Part shown: positions 11,284 to 23,280 of the stretch, one piece after another
How the letters are laid out: every line of letters begins with the position of its first letter
Position numbering within the stretch: the stretch's first letter is position 1
Assembly: GCA_035772735.1 (NCBI GenBank)
Contig: JASDFA010000010.1
Location: 32,675,501-32,739,500, forward strand
Direction: 5' to 3'
DNA length: 64,000 nucleotides
From: Datura wrightii
Taxonomy: Eukaryota > Streptophyta > Magnoliopsida > Solanales > Solanaceae
Translations under genes and position numbers: made by a program
Notes under the pieces: model-generated
Database searches by the model: none
What the model was told of the DNA's origin: nothing
Seen by the model: the letters and a program-made list of their open reading frames with translations, nothing else

Positions 11284-13520
11284 TGAGTATGGACCTTGGG
11301 TCGAGTCACGGGCCTAGAACAATGAAGGCTCCAAACTAACCCTGGGCATATACGTAGCGTGAATAAGAGCATCACTAAAGTGGAAATAAAGCATGAACAT
11401 AACATAACATAATATGATGTCTGCATAACGTAAGTACGTAAGTGTAGACATAAGCCAACAACACAAAACCATCTATATATAGCTGTTTGAAAATCCTCTA
11501 ATATATGATGAGCTAATGGGAAAATACCCCCCCTCCTAGATCGCTATGTCTGAAACTAAAAGAAACAAAAGAGACATGAGTTAAAACTGTCCTCCTCAGA
11601 TCATGAGTACTCACAAAAACAAGGATCGTACTGGACTAAAATGGGAGCGAGATAAAGTTGAAACTAAGACTGATCACTCAATCCTTATAATAAGAAAATA
11701 TAGCATAGAGTATATGGTCAATACTTTTAATGTACTGAGTATGTACAGAAAGTAAAACATGCTAGTAAAACAATAGTCTTAAATAATGAATATAAAACAA
11801 GATAGAATTGTGAGAGTAAGGACAACATGTTAAAAACCATATTCCTGAAGTAATCATAATCATGAGATATTCATAATAAGCTGAACATAATGACCCCAGG
11901 TTTAGAAATATAAATTATATAATGTACCACACTTGAAATTATATGTCAAAACTCATAAACTGATCAATGGATCAAATATAAGATAAAACATAATATCATA
12001 AGTCATGAACATGAGTAACTTAATACATGAGGAACAATGGGAGGCTTCATCATAATTGACACCATCATGATAGTGCTTACATGATACCCCAGCTATCTCG
12101 CTCCAGTGGGCATAGCTCCCAAGCTTTCCAAGACAAGGAATGATTAAGGCATGAAATCACTCAAGAATCACCGTAGGGTTTGAACATGACTATATCCCTA
12201 TGGTGGCACGTAGCTGTGAGACTCGGGGTTTGCTTGAACCCCTAGGCTACTCGGTGCTAGTCAATACTTCTAAAAAACATACACATGTCTCATAATCAAT
12301 ATCGTGAAAACATACTTGATCTTGAATTGACTAGTTTGAAATCATGAAATCATAATAAAACTTGACATACGTGAACTAGATATGGAAATAGTGCCACAAT
12401 TGTCCTTAATACATAAACATGACTTTACATGGGCTTGCTCAAATCATGAAATCATACATACTTAAATAAGGCTTCATAATTTGAAATCATGAAATTATAA
12501 ATTTAAGAATTCATAAATATTCATGCATACTTTGATAATTTATCATAACTTGAAATGATGAGCTCATATGCTTGAAATTCAAAAGTCATAAACATTTGGG
12601 TAAAATCACCATGAACATGACTTCATGAATTCATGAGGATTTTGAGGTTCAAATCTGCCGTAATAACCTTAATTCATCGATTGGATCATGAGAGAATTGA
12701 ACTCTTAGAGAGATCATGGGGAATTTCATTAAATTGGGTCTAAACCTAGAATTTCAGCATAACATGCTTGGAGATTTGAAATGATGAGATAGGGATGAAA
12801 TTGGGCATGAGGATGGAAGTATTTCCCCCCATTAATAACCCTACATACCTGGTCTTGAAGAATCATCAACTTGATTTGAGACCCAAAGGGAATTGAGGGG
12901 AAGATTGATAAAGAACTCTGACTTCTCTTTAAAGGATTTAATCATTACTTAGGTGTGTTAGGAGTAGAATAAGGATTTAGGATGATTGAAACCCTTAAAA
13001 AACCCTTTAGGAGGCTTAAAATGACTAATTTTAGGAGTTAGTAACTTAGGAATTATGAAAACACCCTTTAAGAACATGATTGAAAAAATGACTCTGCTAG
13101 ACCCAACGATGCATTTGATGATCCGTCAGGTCTCCTCACGGGTCGTTGCCTAACTCATTGCAACTGGGACCAAAAATTCCATTCTCTAATCTTTCCTTGA
13201 CACCTCCACTTAACAATTCATCAAAACACTTAACAGATCACTTCACCACTCGTTAAGACTCTCTGAATCCCAAGATTACACCCACTTATCCCACTTAACG
13301 AGTCACCTAATGGATCATAGGGTGAATTAAAAACTCGTCCCACAATCCATGAAGTACTTTTGAATCAACATCTTTTTGCAACACTACATAATAAATAGGT
13401 CTCTTGATGACCTGTCAGGTCACTTGACGAGTAAGCGACTCATTTTGTTACTTAGTGCATATTTTCCTGCTTTCTTCATTTTAGTCCTCGTGTCTGATCT
13501 TATGCTTTTTTGGTGTGTTA
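11284..13520 (-). repeat. Tekay-5 LTR
   Basis: Aligns by eye, in minus orientation, with the Tekay-1, Tekay-3 and Tekay-6 LTRs: the block 12047-12275 (CCATCATGATAGTGCTTACATG; ACTCGGTGCTAG) matches 30800-31020, and 11490-11530 matches 30300-30350. The minus-strand start, about 13520, reads GTAACACACCAAAAAAGC then AAGATCAGACACGAGG, like AAGATCAGACCCGGG in Tekay-3. 13085-13445 is a palindrome-word cluster (GATGATCCGTC, ACGGGTCGTT, TTAACGAGTCACC). No primer site is seen at the 11284 side. Confidence 0.78.
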
Positions 13521-13524
13521 CTAA

Positions 13525-14978
13525 TGATGGGCATATTTTCATGCCTATTTTTCATATTTTTACCCACATTTGATCATGTTTTGAGTTCATAATCCTTAAT
13601 TTATGCTTAAATTCATGTGTGCGTGTGTTTTCTGCGCTAACAAATGATTTGAGTTTATTTGAGAAGAAAACTAAGAAAAATGGGTTCAAAATTATGCAAG
13701 GGATAGAGATTTGAGGAGTTGGCGAGTCTGGTGTTATAGCTAGTGCCCGCACCAAGTCCCGAACTTTAGAGAAAAAATAATCTCAGGCTGGCACTATGGC
13801 TGGCACCCCGCATCAGGTCCCACACTTCAGAGAAAAAATTCTCAAGTTGGTGCTATGGCTAGGGTGGCATTCCAGGCCATATCTGGTGCAAAAATTGCTT
13901 CAAATTTTACTAAGTTTGTGGCGAGAGAGAGGGAGAGGGGCACTTGAACCATTCTGGGGCTAAAAATGCTAATTTTTAAGCCAAATCTTGAAGGGCAGAA
14001 GCATCACTTGAAGACTTATCTATAAATATAACCCTTAGGTCATTTGTTACATAGTTTTTGACTTCTTGGAGTAGTTTTAGACTTCTTTAAATCAATATTT
14101 ACTCATTTTTATTTTGTAGTTTAGTCATGAAAGCTTGTAAGCAGTTTGGAAGGAAGACAAGGTTCTACAACTATGTTTTCTCTTCTTTACTTCGTATTTT
14201 CGCATGATGGTTGCTAGGTATTCGTTTTTTTGCTTGTCTATAACTAGATAAACTCATATTCTAGGGTGTAGGCCATGGTGAATAGTAGATTCTTTGATAG
14301 AATAAATAAACTTGGTTTAGATTCTTCTTTTATGGTTGCTTGTATTTGTTTTGTATTAATTTATTATTTATGAGATTGATCACCTTGTAATTAATTTGTT
14401 GGCTTTCGATAGAACTTGAGAAACGGGATCAAAAAGGTTAAAAATAAATACAAAATGAGAATTCAAAGATCCTTGAACCCATTGGTGAGCGGATACAAGG
14501 TTGTTGTTGAGGATGGTGATATACCCTTCAACCCTGTTTAGTTGAAATACAAGTAAGAATAATCATTTCATTGTTCTCCTGTGACCGTAGGGATATATGC
14601 GTTAGGGTACATGAAATAGTTCTTGGATGCTAGGGATAGTGGCATGGAATGGGATAGTAACTTACAACTAACAACTGTAGGAAGAATCATGCTAGTTTAA
14701 TTACATATGGGAAACTCAACTTGAAACCTACCAAGTGCCATTGCCGTAGTCTGTCATCATTATTGAAATACAATCAAGCTTGTATTCATTTTAGTTAATT
14801 TTTATGTTGGAAATTTTAGTAGTTTAATTTTCCATATCAATATTCATTTTACTTGTATCTTAGATTAGTGAAATTAAAGTGAAAACCTTATAACAATTAA
14901 ATTGACAAGTCCCTGTAGGTATGATATCTAGATTTAACAATCCTATATTACTTCATGATCTCGTGCGCTTGGGCGACA
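13525..14978 (+). repeat. Element D 5' LTR
   Basis: Starts TGATGGGCATATTTTCATGCC, the same hairpin start as the 3' copy at 29403. A 59-60 bp unit is repeated about 2.3 times at 13731-13865 (units start near 13731, 13790 and 13849; shared words CTATGGCTGGCACC and CTTCAGAGAAAAA). A TATA box lies at 14021-14028, and a degenerate CCCTGTAGGTATGATAT motif near 14910, about 80 bp before the LTR end. The exact 3' limit is uncertain by about 10 bp. Confidence 0.8.
14021..14028 (+). promoter_or_regulatory. Putative TATA box of LTR D (5' copy)
   Basis: TATAAATA preceded by the 60-bp tandem units. The 3' LTR has the identical box at 29903-29910 in the same context. Confidence 0.55.
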
Positions 14979-14987
14979 TCTAGATTT

Positions 14988-15005
14988 TGGTGTCGTTGCT
15001 GGGGA
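14988..15005 (+). other. Primer binding site of element D
   Basis: TGGTGTCGTTGCTGGGGA, three differences from the Asp-tRNA-type site in element B, about 10 bp after the LTR end. Confidence 0.75.
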
Positions 15006-15676
15006 CATGAATATGTTTAATCATTTGTAGGTTAGGATTTTGTTCCACTATTCTATATATATTATGTTGATTTTTATTTCTCATTTTTTTTTATTTTACC
15101 ACTTTTTTTAACATGACATCATAGTATATAAATTGGCCGAAAATTCATATCTAGGTAATTCTTATTAGAATTGTGGAAGACCCCACTTGCAGAAATAATG
15201 ACATTCGTGCAGGGTGTGTGATGGTCTGGATGGCCATTGAAGTAGTTGCTCACATTTTTATACCTCTTCCCTAAACCCCTAGTACGATCCTCTTGTTGTT
15301 TTTGATGCTTACAGGAATAATGAAGAGGAGAAATATCATGCTCAAACAAGCAATATGGAAAAAATGATCATAGAGCCTATGGAAGTAATTAGGAAGCAAC
15401 ATACTGATAGGGAGGAGCCTTAAAAAGGTTGAGTTCCACGCTCACAAAGATGATGGCTAATACTACAAATTGTAACAATTTTCAAGTTGTGGTCTTAGCT
15501 AACACTCAAGAGGAACCTCAAGTGGAAGGGAGAATAATGCTTGGACAAGAGATGCATCAATCGACTCTAGAATCCATGACTTGCAAGGTCTTTTGAATGA
15601 AAAAGTAGTGGTGTCTGAGGCCCAAAAATAGAGTGTTGGGGATACTAGCCAATGTATGGAACAAGAAGAATAATCC
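15006..15676 (+). other. Element D internal region, first part
   Basis: Leader plus a decayed possible coding stretch around 15303-15420 (translates as AYRNNEEEKYHAQT then a Met/Glu-rich run before a stop). I do not recognise a gag domain. The segment continues after the solo LTR at 17306. AATCC at 15672-15676 is one half of the target duplication of that LTR. Confidence 0.5.
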
Positions 15677-17300
15677 TGATGAGTTGGAAATTTACCAACT
15701 CATTAGGCTCCTAATCATGAGTTTTTGCCAAGTTTTTAACTCATTTATGTAGATTTTATTCCCTTTCTCTTGAATTCGTTGTAGGTACCTCGTGTGAGTA
15801 AAGAAAGAATGAAATCGAGCAAAACACATGGAATTTGAGAAGAAATTTTATGACTTAGCTTATGAGGGAGAGGAGCCAAAGATAAGGGAAGATTTAAGCT
15901 CAAAAAGTGGTGCAAGGACATGCTTTGAATCAGCTAAATGCAGATCTGGAAGGGCAAAACGCCAAAGATACTACCTAGACCGGCTAAACAACTGGCCCTT
16001 CACGGAATGCATCGGCTAAAACAAACTTAACCGCTGGTTCCCCCCCGCCAGACCACTATTTTCAACCATCTAATGTTTGGTACTCCCCTGATTACAACCG
16101 GCAAAACGCTGATTCCTCGGCTGAAAGACCGTTTAATTATGGGTAAAAGGGGTCCAAAAAGGTCATAAAAGCATCTAGAAGCTCCAAGGACATTTGGGGA
16201 AAGTTGTACACAAGAAAGTATAGATATATAACTTCCATTGTACACCAAATAAAAGGGGAGAACCATTCAACCAACAATTCATTCATCTAATTTTCATCTT
16301 CTTCATAGAATTTTTAGGAGATTCTTTTCTCCATAGTTTGGTAGAGTTAGGTAGTACTTTTCTTCTTCTTTTTCTTTAACCCATATTGGGGGAATTCCAC
16401 CATTGTTGTAAGAGCTTGTGAAGCAAATTTTTGAAGCTAATGCAATGAATGTGAGGGGAATCGTCTTGGTATCATCTCTCTATCTTTAAATGTGCTTTAC
16501 TAATTTGCTAATTAGAAGTATATTCATGGTGGGTTTGTTAATTTGATTGGGTTTTGATAAATTTCTCTTGGATTCTTATTGAATTGTAGGTGGGTGTTGC
16601 TAGATTCATCTTCCTATTGTTCAATTAAGTGTGAATCTATTAGATTCTCTTCAATCTATTAATGAAGATCCATTGATTATGATATGGGTCTACCTATACT
16701 TGATTGATTTTTGCTCGGGAGATAATGATTAAGGATTGGACGGGAATCTAGTAGTGGGTATGGATAGGAGATTGTAAAATTAAGCTAGAAATAGCTGAAA
16801 TTACTTCCTCCTTCCTAATTGGCAGCTAATAACTAGGAATAGTGAAGTTGCTAATCCAAATCAATTAAGGTTGAGTTAAATCGTAGGTAGAGTCTGAGAA
16901 AACTCTAGCTAGGGGTAGTCAATAAGCTGGGAAGCTAACGCTACATACTTCTCGAGATTATTTATGCTTGAGCCTAAGGCATTGAAGAAATTCCCGATTT
17001 AATTGTGATCTCACCCATAGAATTTCCCTAACCTCTCACTTGTTATTACTTCAATTGGAATTCCCCCCAGCTAGTTTTAGTTTAGAATTAGTTAGTTAAT
17101 TTTCCCTTTTTATTTCTCCCCCAATTTTACTTTTCAAATGTTGATCAGTTATGCGCTCTAGTTTGAATTAGTTTATAACTTTTGATTTATTGACTAAATT
17201 CTCTATGGGATTCGACCTCGATATCCATCGTGAATTTTTTCTTTGAGCAGCGAACGTTTACGCTCTTTCGTAAATGAGGAGTGTATTTTGGATGTTATCA
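15677..17300 (+). mobile_element. Solo LTR A2 (family A), with target duplication
   Basis: A single complete LTR of 1624 bp, TGATGAGTTGG...GGATGTTATCA, flanked by a perfect 5-bp duplication AATCC (15672-15676 and 17301-17305). It has no primer site after it and no internal region, so it is a solo LTR left by LTR-LTR recombination. Features: terminal hairpin 15679-15701, palindrome words 15905-16080, TATA-like run 16219-16230, and CTATGGGATTCGACCTCG at 17203-17220. Inserted inside element D. Confidence 0.92.
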
Positions 17301-17305
17301 AATCC

Positions 17306-17700
17306 CAACCATTAGACCATTCTCTGTTGGTAGATGTCGATGTTGAGGAGGTGGATAAAAGTGTGGATGTCAAGCATAATGCAATATTTGAGTTAGGGCA
17401 TATTGGTCCTCATTCTAAACACTTTCGACATTGTATTTGGTTGGAAACCTAGAAATAGAGCCTCCAAAGCCTATGGAGAGATGTTAAATGAGGAACAATG
17501 CCCCTATATTATAAAATTCATTATGCCAAAGACATACAATGACATCCCTCACTTAAGGACAAGAAGGGAAAGAGGCAATATCATTTACTTGGTTCCTTCA
17601 TGTTTACACCACCGCCACTTGAGCATAATAGAAAATTGGAATAGAAACTAGGGATGAAATTTATATGCTTAAAGTAGAAGGAAAAGTGGTGAAACTTTAT
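17306..17700 (+). pseudogene. Element D internal region, second part; unrecognised decayed ORF
   Basis: Two overlapping frames are open (to 17452 and 17403-17651), with stretches such as DEVEEVDKSVDVK-like acidic sequence and RTRRERGNIIYLVPS. I see no gag, protease, RT or integrase motif. Apparent open reading at 17243-17300 is LTR sequence, not part of this gene. It lies just before the conserved noncoding block at 17704, the position occupied in B and E by the protease tail, so it may be an eroded or non-autonomous ORF. Confidence 0.4.
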
Positions 17701-17703
17701 AGC

Positions 17704-17752
17704 ATTGTGTCATGACATTAAATCAGGCACTTATTGGGAGGCAACCCAACTT
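17704..17752 (+). other. Conserved noncoding block of element D (GGGAGGCAACCC)
   Basis: Reads ...GTGTCATGACATTAAATCAGG...TTATTGGGAGGCAACCCAA. The same block occurs in element E (about 40206-40255) and twice in element B (52914-52963 and 53004-53052). Invariant-looking parts are GACRTTAA, AAATCARGYGCTT and GGGAGGCAACCC. Function unknown; it sits at the end of the gag-protease coding region in B and E. Confidence 0.7.
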
Positions 17753-19371
17753 GTAATAAAGTAGTTTTTATTATTTTTATATATAGTGTCACTTTTGTGT
17801 TTTATATTTTGTGTGTAGAGCAGGGGAAGTCTGAGTACCTGAAATCAAAGCTAAAGAGCATGGTCTTGAGCTTAACTATGGGGTCGTGTGACCCGTGAAT
17901 CCAAAAGAGACATGCTGCTGGCTAGGCCCTAAATGGCCTCAGGGAGTAACTTCTCACTGTCACCTAATCCTTTATTTTAATTGCTCTGAGGATAGAGCAA
18001 GGATTTAAGTGCGGGTTGAGGGTGTATGTCTTCCTGAATTGTGTTGGTATTCGTCACGGGCGAGTATGTTATTTGAGCATTATTTGAAAATTTTGAGAAA
18101 TAGCATATCTCACCCACCCTTCAATTTTTCTTATGGCCTAGGTTCTTTTCCAAAGTGGAGCCCTTTGAACTGGGTAAACATTTTTTGTTTTCAATGTGTC
18201 GTTGTAGTCATAGAGTAATGGAGTTGCCCTACGATAGATTTATGATGACCATCTTAAGGGAAGTTTCATCGCATTCTTTATTTTATCGGACTGAGTCGTA
18301 GGTCATCCACTTTTATGCTTGTTGAAATTCTGCTTAGCTGCTATGTTAGAGTAAATAAAGTGTCATCTTGATTACATGAGTGAGAATCCATGAGAGACCC
18401 ACATATATATTTAACTTAAATCAACATATTCTTTGGGCTCAATTATGAATTTAACTTGTCATTCAATATGATAGTGCGAATGTGTAGCTATATAAACCGA
18501 TTAGATTCTTGTTGCCATGAGAGGTGAGCTGAATTGCTTTGTATGCATATATTTTAACATTTAGAACCTGCCTTAGTGTATGTAGGATAACTAGTTGGTA
18601 GGGAGTTGAGAGATGATCAAGGCATTTCTTTGAAAATCCATGTTTTCCCACATTTGTTTTACCTTCCTTGTAATTCTCCCTAATTACTCCCTTTTAGCCT
18701 AAAAGCCTTATTCTTTCTTAGCCTCAATAATAGTTAAATACATCTCTTTGTGAGACCTCAGACTTATTGATCCAAAGTAGACTTATGCACTTTAAGGGTT
18801 TAATGTTAAGGTCCACCGAAGTATAATGTTAAGGTAAAAAGAAAAGTTTGGTTAAGAAAAGAAAAGTGAGAAGAAGAGGTGCCCATAAAAATAGTGTTGT
18901 CTACTTGCTACTAGGGAATTTAAAAAGAGATCTTTAGATGCAAAATCCTTAGTTATTCTATGATTAGAAAACTAGCAGCCAAATAGTGAAAAGATTGAGG
19001 CATGAGAAAAAAAAGCAAAGGTGAGTAGAGGAAAGGTAAGCAAGCAAGGAACAAGGTGCTGGAAGGGAAAAGTGAAATATGTCTTAAAAATGCTTAGGGT
19101 GGTAGTCACTATAATATGAAGTATCAATCCTACCTGTCCCTTAGCTGACATTACAACCAAGAAAAGTCCTTGCGATCATAATCTCCTGAAGCAAATAATA
19201 TGTCTTAAAGTACATGAAGGGCAAGCCTATGGTATGTTGCATATATACATTACATCATTTGTGAGTGTGAGTGTGCATTATTTATTGTGTTCCATGTCTT
19301 ATATTGATGAATTTGAAAGAGGAACATCACTAAAAGTGAGGGGCACAAGAGGTCTAATTTAGTGTACTACT
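17753..19371 (+). other. Element D 3' noncoding region
   Basis: No convincing coding sequence; short open frames here are low-complexity or broken. The stretch 19080-19265 resembles 44520-44720 of element E: GTCACTATA, CATCCTACC-type words, then ACATGAAGGGCAAGCCTAT against ACATGAAGGGTAAGCCTAT, then GAGTGTGAGTG against GAGTGAGTGCGAGTG. The region ends at the TGTTG target duplication of Tekay-2 and resumes at 29148. Confidence 0.6.
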
Positions 19372-19635
19372 TGTTGTGTTACATCCTGTAAGTATCTAGC
19401 ATTGAGACGGCCTATTTGCATGTTGGTTGAGAGTTTTAGGGTGTCATACGTACAAGGAAAGGGCCCGGGGAATGGCCGAACGAGTGCCGAGTTGGGATTT
19501 TGCGAGAGGAGGCTGAACCAAGCTGCCCAGAAAGGCAAAGTGGCACGGAGGTGCTCCTTAGCGTTAGCCAATGTGGGATGGAGCAGAATAAGTGTGTTGT
19601 GCAACGTGCCAAGTTACCTTGTATGCTGCTTCAAG

Positions 19636-19643
19636 TATATATA
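19636..19643 (+). promoter_or_regulatory. Putative TATA box, Tekay-2 5' LTR
   Basis: TATATATA in the context CTTCAAGTATATATAGGCCTC; the 3' LTR copy at 27267-27276 is the same with two more bases. About 90 bp upstream of the conserved leader core. Confidence 0.5.
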
Positions 19644-21354
19644 GGCCTCACCCTTAAATTTCATGTTATTTTTAATATATAACACAACCAACAGAGAATA
19701 GAGACGAAGAAGACATAACATTTTCATCCGATTACGCTGCTAAATGCCATCCAAATCCAAATTAACTTCTGGTATCGAAGTATAAGGTTGTAGGGAGCAT
19801 TTCTACGGAGTTAGTTTCGTGAAATTTGCCTGGCGAATCGTCGTCTCACCGAGCCAAAGTAGTTGGAATTTCTCCAAACTAGTGTCAATATGATCCCAGG
19901 CTTAAAGTAAGCATTTCTCCCTTCTAGACTTTCGAGAAAAAACGAGGTTTTGACTGTGTTCCGTAAAGTTGGGAATATAGTTAATATTTATATATAACGT
20001 TCTCCTTTTGCCAAATTTACTGACAAAACTAGTCCTTTCTTTCCATTAACATGATTTCAGTTGGGAAGAGCTATTGAATACTAATTGGAACCTATCAGTT
20101 AATCAGAAACCGGTAATCGAGGTATGTTAAGGCATTTTTTTTCGGCAAGTTAGTTTCTTCAGCATAGTAATCCAGTTTGAATCCTAGTAAAGCATGTCAG
20201 GAGTATGTTATCATGTTTAGTTGTTGTTGTCAGTTGAGACTCGTAAATTGTATTGTTTTGGGCTTGATTATACCTGTATAGCTTTCGTGACCACCCCAGG
20301 GTTAATAGTTGTGTCACCGCCAACCACGGGCGAGGATACGTCGCTCTAACAAGCGGCATGCCGTCCGCAAGGGACGAATATGGGGATCCAGATTCTCATA
20401 TTGCCGTGGTTGTACTTATACACACCCCCGCCGAGCATTTACGCCCGGGGTGTAGATATAAGGAGTCCTCCGAACTCAGGCACAACTATAGTTAGGGGCC
20501 GAGCGGGCCAAGTTGCAGACCTTGTGGATCAGCAGGATGCTTATTGTTGGTAGTTGACTCAGTATGACCTTGATAGGGGTATATGGATTAAGGTGTACTC
20601 ACTAGGGCTAATGGGGGCCCAGGTGGGTTGTTCTGTGCTGATTGTACCTTTTGGCTTATGGGGGCCAGGTAAGGTTTATGTTGTTTTAGTTATAGATATT
20701 TAGACAGTAGGATGCCTCGTTTGACAGGTATGACCCCTACCCTCCTTATCACAGTTATGTTCAGTCCTGATTTCACTACTTCAATCAGCTTCAGCCCGTT
20801 TTCCTTACATCAGTTATTGTCAGTTCAATTTTCTTACTTTCAGTTATTTAAAGTTACTACTTTACATACTCAGTACCTATGGTACTGACGCCCTCTTTTA
20901 GGGTGCTTCATTACTTGCCTGCAGGTACACATAGAAGAGAAGCAGGTCCCTCATAGTTCTAGCCTGCCGCAAAGAGCCATCAGCTCCTTTCTTCCGTAGC
21001 TTGTGTGATAGAGGTTTACTTCTTTTTGTCTGTACAGTATGGGTAGGAAGGGGCCCTGTCCTGACCATCTTATTACTCCTAGACGCTTGCAGATTGCATT
21101 ACTTCCCTATGGTTAGATGATATCGGCTGTGTGGAGCCCATATGTGTTCTAGACTATGTGTGTTGGCTGTGTGAGGCCCTATTTAGCTGTTCATTGATGA
21201 CCTTGTCGGTCATAGCTCAGTTTAGCATCTAATTTTACTTTCCAGTTATAACTAGATATCATGGTGGCCTTGTCGGCCCGCATAGGACTCCCTATGTTCG
21301 TTCGTCTCTGGTTAGTTGTTCATTTTCACAGGTGGCTACATGCCTTGTCGACTG

Positions 21355-21604
21355 TAACGAATGTCGGCTCAATCCGAAGGAAATTACGCGGAAGCTTTGC
21401 AGAAATATTATGAAGCTATGCGACTAGAAATTGATCCCTATGATCGAAGTTATATACTCTACTAATAGATGTACCTGAGATGCATTTCCTCTAGCTCCCG
21501 AGAAAGACATTATATGAACTGGATTAAAAGGGTCAGTCATCCTAATGTTCAGATTCATTTCTTGTCGCAAAATTCACTTGTTGCATACCATATTTCAATG
21601 GATT
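21355..21604 (+). other. ycf3: Plastid-derived insert: fragment of ycf3, plus unidentified filler
   Basis: 21360-21461 translates as MSAQSEGNYAEALQ then YEAMRLEIDPYDRSYIL, which I recognise as part of the plastid photosystem I assembly protein Ycf3 (TPR region, start of exon 2); nearly every base agrees with the plastid gene as I know it. Similarity breaks off at ATACTCTA. The next ~140 bp (21462-21604) is not retroelement sequence either, and I could not identify it; it may be another organelle piece. The 3' LTR lacks the whole insert (it reads CCTTATCGGCCAGGGGTTG at 28973-28991), so the DNA arrived after the retrotransposon did. Confidence 0.85.
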
Positions 21605-21769
21605 GCCGGGGGTTGTGCTTATAGCCGCTATATAGCCCGTTGTTTTCTTGATTCTAGAGTTAGAGTCAGCCCTGCACCAAAGGAGCTTAGGCTCAGTCAG
21701 CCCAGCAGTTTAGGTCCTAGTAGGACACCAGGTTCCAGTCATGCCTCACAAGTTGGGGCGTGACAAACT

Positions 21770-21783
21770 TGGTATAAGAACAG
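21770..21783 (+). other. Primer binding site of Tekay-2
   Basis: TGGTATAAGAACAG, two differences from TGGTATCAGAGCAG, 4 bp after the LTR end. Confidence 0.85.
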
Positions 21784-21978
21784 GTCGTATCCTAGGGAGT
21801 CTGCAAGCCGTGCCAAGTAGAGTCTTGTCCATGAATGTGTTGTGCACAACACACTAAAGGCAGGAGGCTGCAAGGCATAATAGGATGGTTACTCTTTCTT
21901 TTTATTCAGTCGTGCTATAGAGCGATACAGTATAGGGTTGAGTCACTAAGCTCATTATACTCTTTTGTTTACAGATGA

Positions 21979-23280
21979 ATGTCGGACCAGCGACACCCTA
22001 TGACAGGCAGGAGGTTAGATGTAGCAGTAGGAGAGGCCACCAGTAGCGTGCCTCAGCCTCAGTCAGAATCGGCCCGATCTGAGGATGATAAGGAGGTATT
22101 ATCTCAACCTCCCCATCAGTCTCCACCACGTCAGGAGCCGCTTGGGACGACTGGTGTGACGGCACCGCCTCCGGCAGTTTCTATACCTGTACCATCCGAC
22201 CAGGAGGTTAGGAGCACGGTGGTTATGCTAGCACAGATGATTGCTGCTCAATGCCAGCCAGTGCCACCTATAGTTGCAGAATCCGTAGGAGGTCCTGGTA
22301 GCTTGAGGGTCTGAGAAATCCTAGAACTAAGTCCCCCGCAATTCATAGGGACAGATCGTACCGAGGACCCTCAAGACTTCTTAGACCAGATGCAGAGGAT
22401 TTTCAGGGTGATGCTTGCTACACTTACAGAGTTGGTTGAGTTGACAGTATTCCGGCTCTGGGACATCGCCGTACTGTGGTATGAGAGTTGGGACAGGTCC
22501 CGAGGGAGAGATGTTTCCCCTCCGACCTGGTCCAGCTTCTTAGAGGCTTTCTTGGATCATTACCTACCATAGGAGATTTGATAAGCCCGGGTTGATCAGT
22601 TCCTAAACTTGGAGCAGGGGTCGATGAGTGTTCGGGAATATGCCATGCGGTTTAATTACTTGGCTCGATATGCGCCAGCCTTTGTGGACACATTGCCAGC
22701 CAGGGTACACCACTTTATTATGGGGCTAGACCTAGAATATGTTGAGACCTGCATCACAGCTACACTATGGGAGGATATGGATATTGCCTGTGTACAGGCT
22801 TTTGCTCAGAATATTGAGGGTATCAAATAGAGGAAATGGGAGATGAGGAGGACAAGTCAGGAGCAGCGCCGCAGGGACAGACCAGAGGAATTACAGGAGG
22901 AGTCCCGGGGAGGACCTAGGCCACGGTTATTAGATAGGCCACCTAGACCCCCGCCTCCACCGCAGCGGCAATGGAGCAGGTCTAGTCGTCGAGGGCAGTC
23001 AGAGCTCGAAGAAGGTTCGCGAGCTGTAGGTTCGCAGCAACCAAGGGGAGTGGTGCAGAGTGGGTTTACAATACCACTTTGCCCTATTTGCAGTCAACGC
23101 CACTCTGGAGCATGCATGTACGGTTCCACCGCATGCTACATTTGTGGACATGAGGGTCATCAGATGAGGAATTGTCCAGCTAGGGGTCAGGGTGACCCGG
23201 ATCGACAGGATAGGTCCTCGGTAGGATCACGAGCTCCAGCATCCCAAGCAGGGTGTAGGCCCTCAGTTTCAGCAGGCTGA
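21979..23280 (+). pseudogene. gag: Tekay-2 gag polyprotein (capsid and nucleocapsid)
   Basis: The start ATG (21979) is shared with Tekay-9 (63833) and, inverted, Tekay-8 (58261), all opening with MSDQ- or MADQ-type peptides. Order: Pro/Gln-rich N-terminus, capsid domain (DRTEDPQDFLDQM at 22350 region, WYESWDRSRGRDV, FLNLEQGSMSVREYAMRF), Arg/Pro-rich basic linker, then two cysteine clusters (CPICSQRHSGAC; CYICGHEGHQMRNC at 23134-23175, a CX2CX4HX4C knuckle). All in one frame but stopped at 22312, 22570, 22828 and 23278. At 22570 TAG stands where related copies have a Gln or Arg codon. Virus-like particle role by family. Confidence 0.9.

Larger units (their letters stand above)
19377..21765 (+). 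repeat. Tekay-2 5' LTR (2389 bp, with organelle insert)
   Basis: TGTTACATCCTG...GGGGCGTGACA. About 254 bp longer than the 3' LTR, explained by an insert at about 21355-21604. Upstream of the TATA box (19636-19643) lies a GC-rich palindrome segment, 19525-19615. The downstream core 19728-19850 (CGATTACGCTGCTAAATGCC ... TCTACGGAGTTAGTTTCGTG) is shared with 27360-27480, 61375-61480 and, inverted, 60730-60860, so it is a conserved part of the leader. Confidence 0.93.

Noticed and set aside
17243..17452. Plus-strand frame starting MSSERLRSF
   Set aside because: Its first 58 bases are the end of solo LTR A2, so the joined frame is a chance product of insertion.
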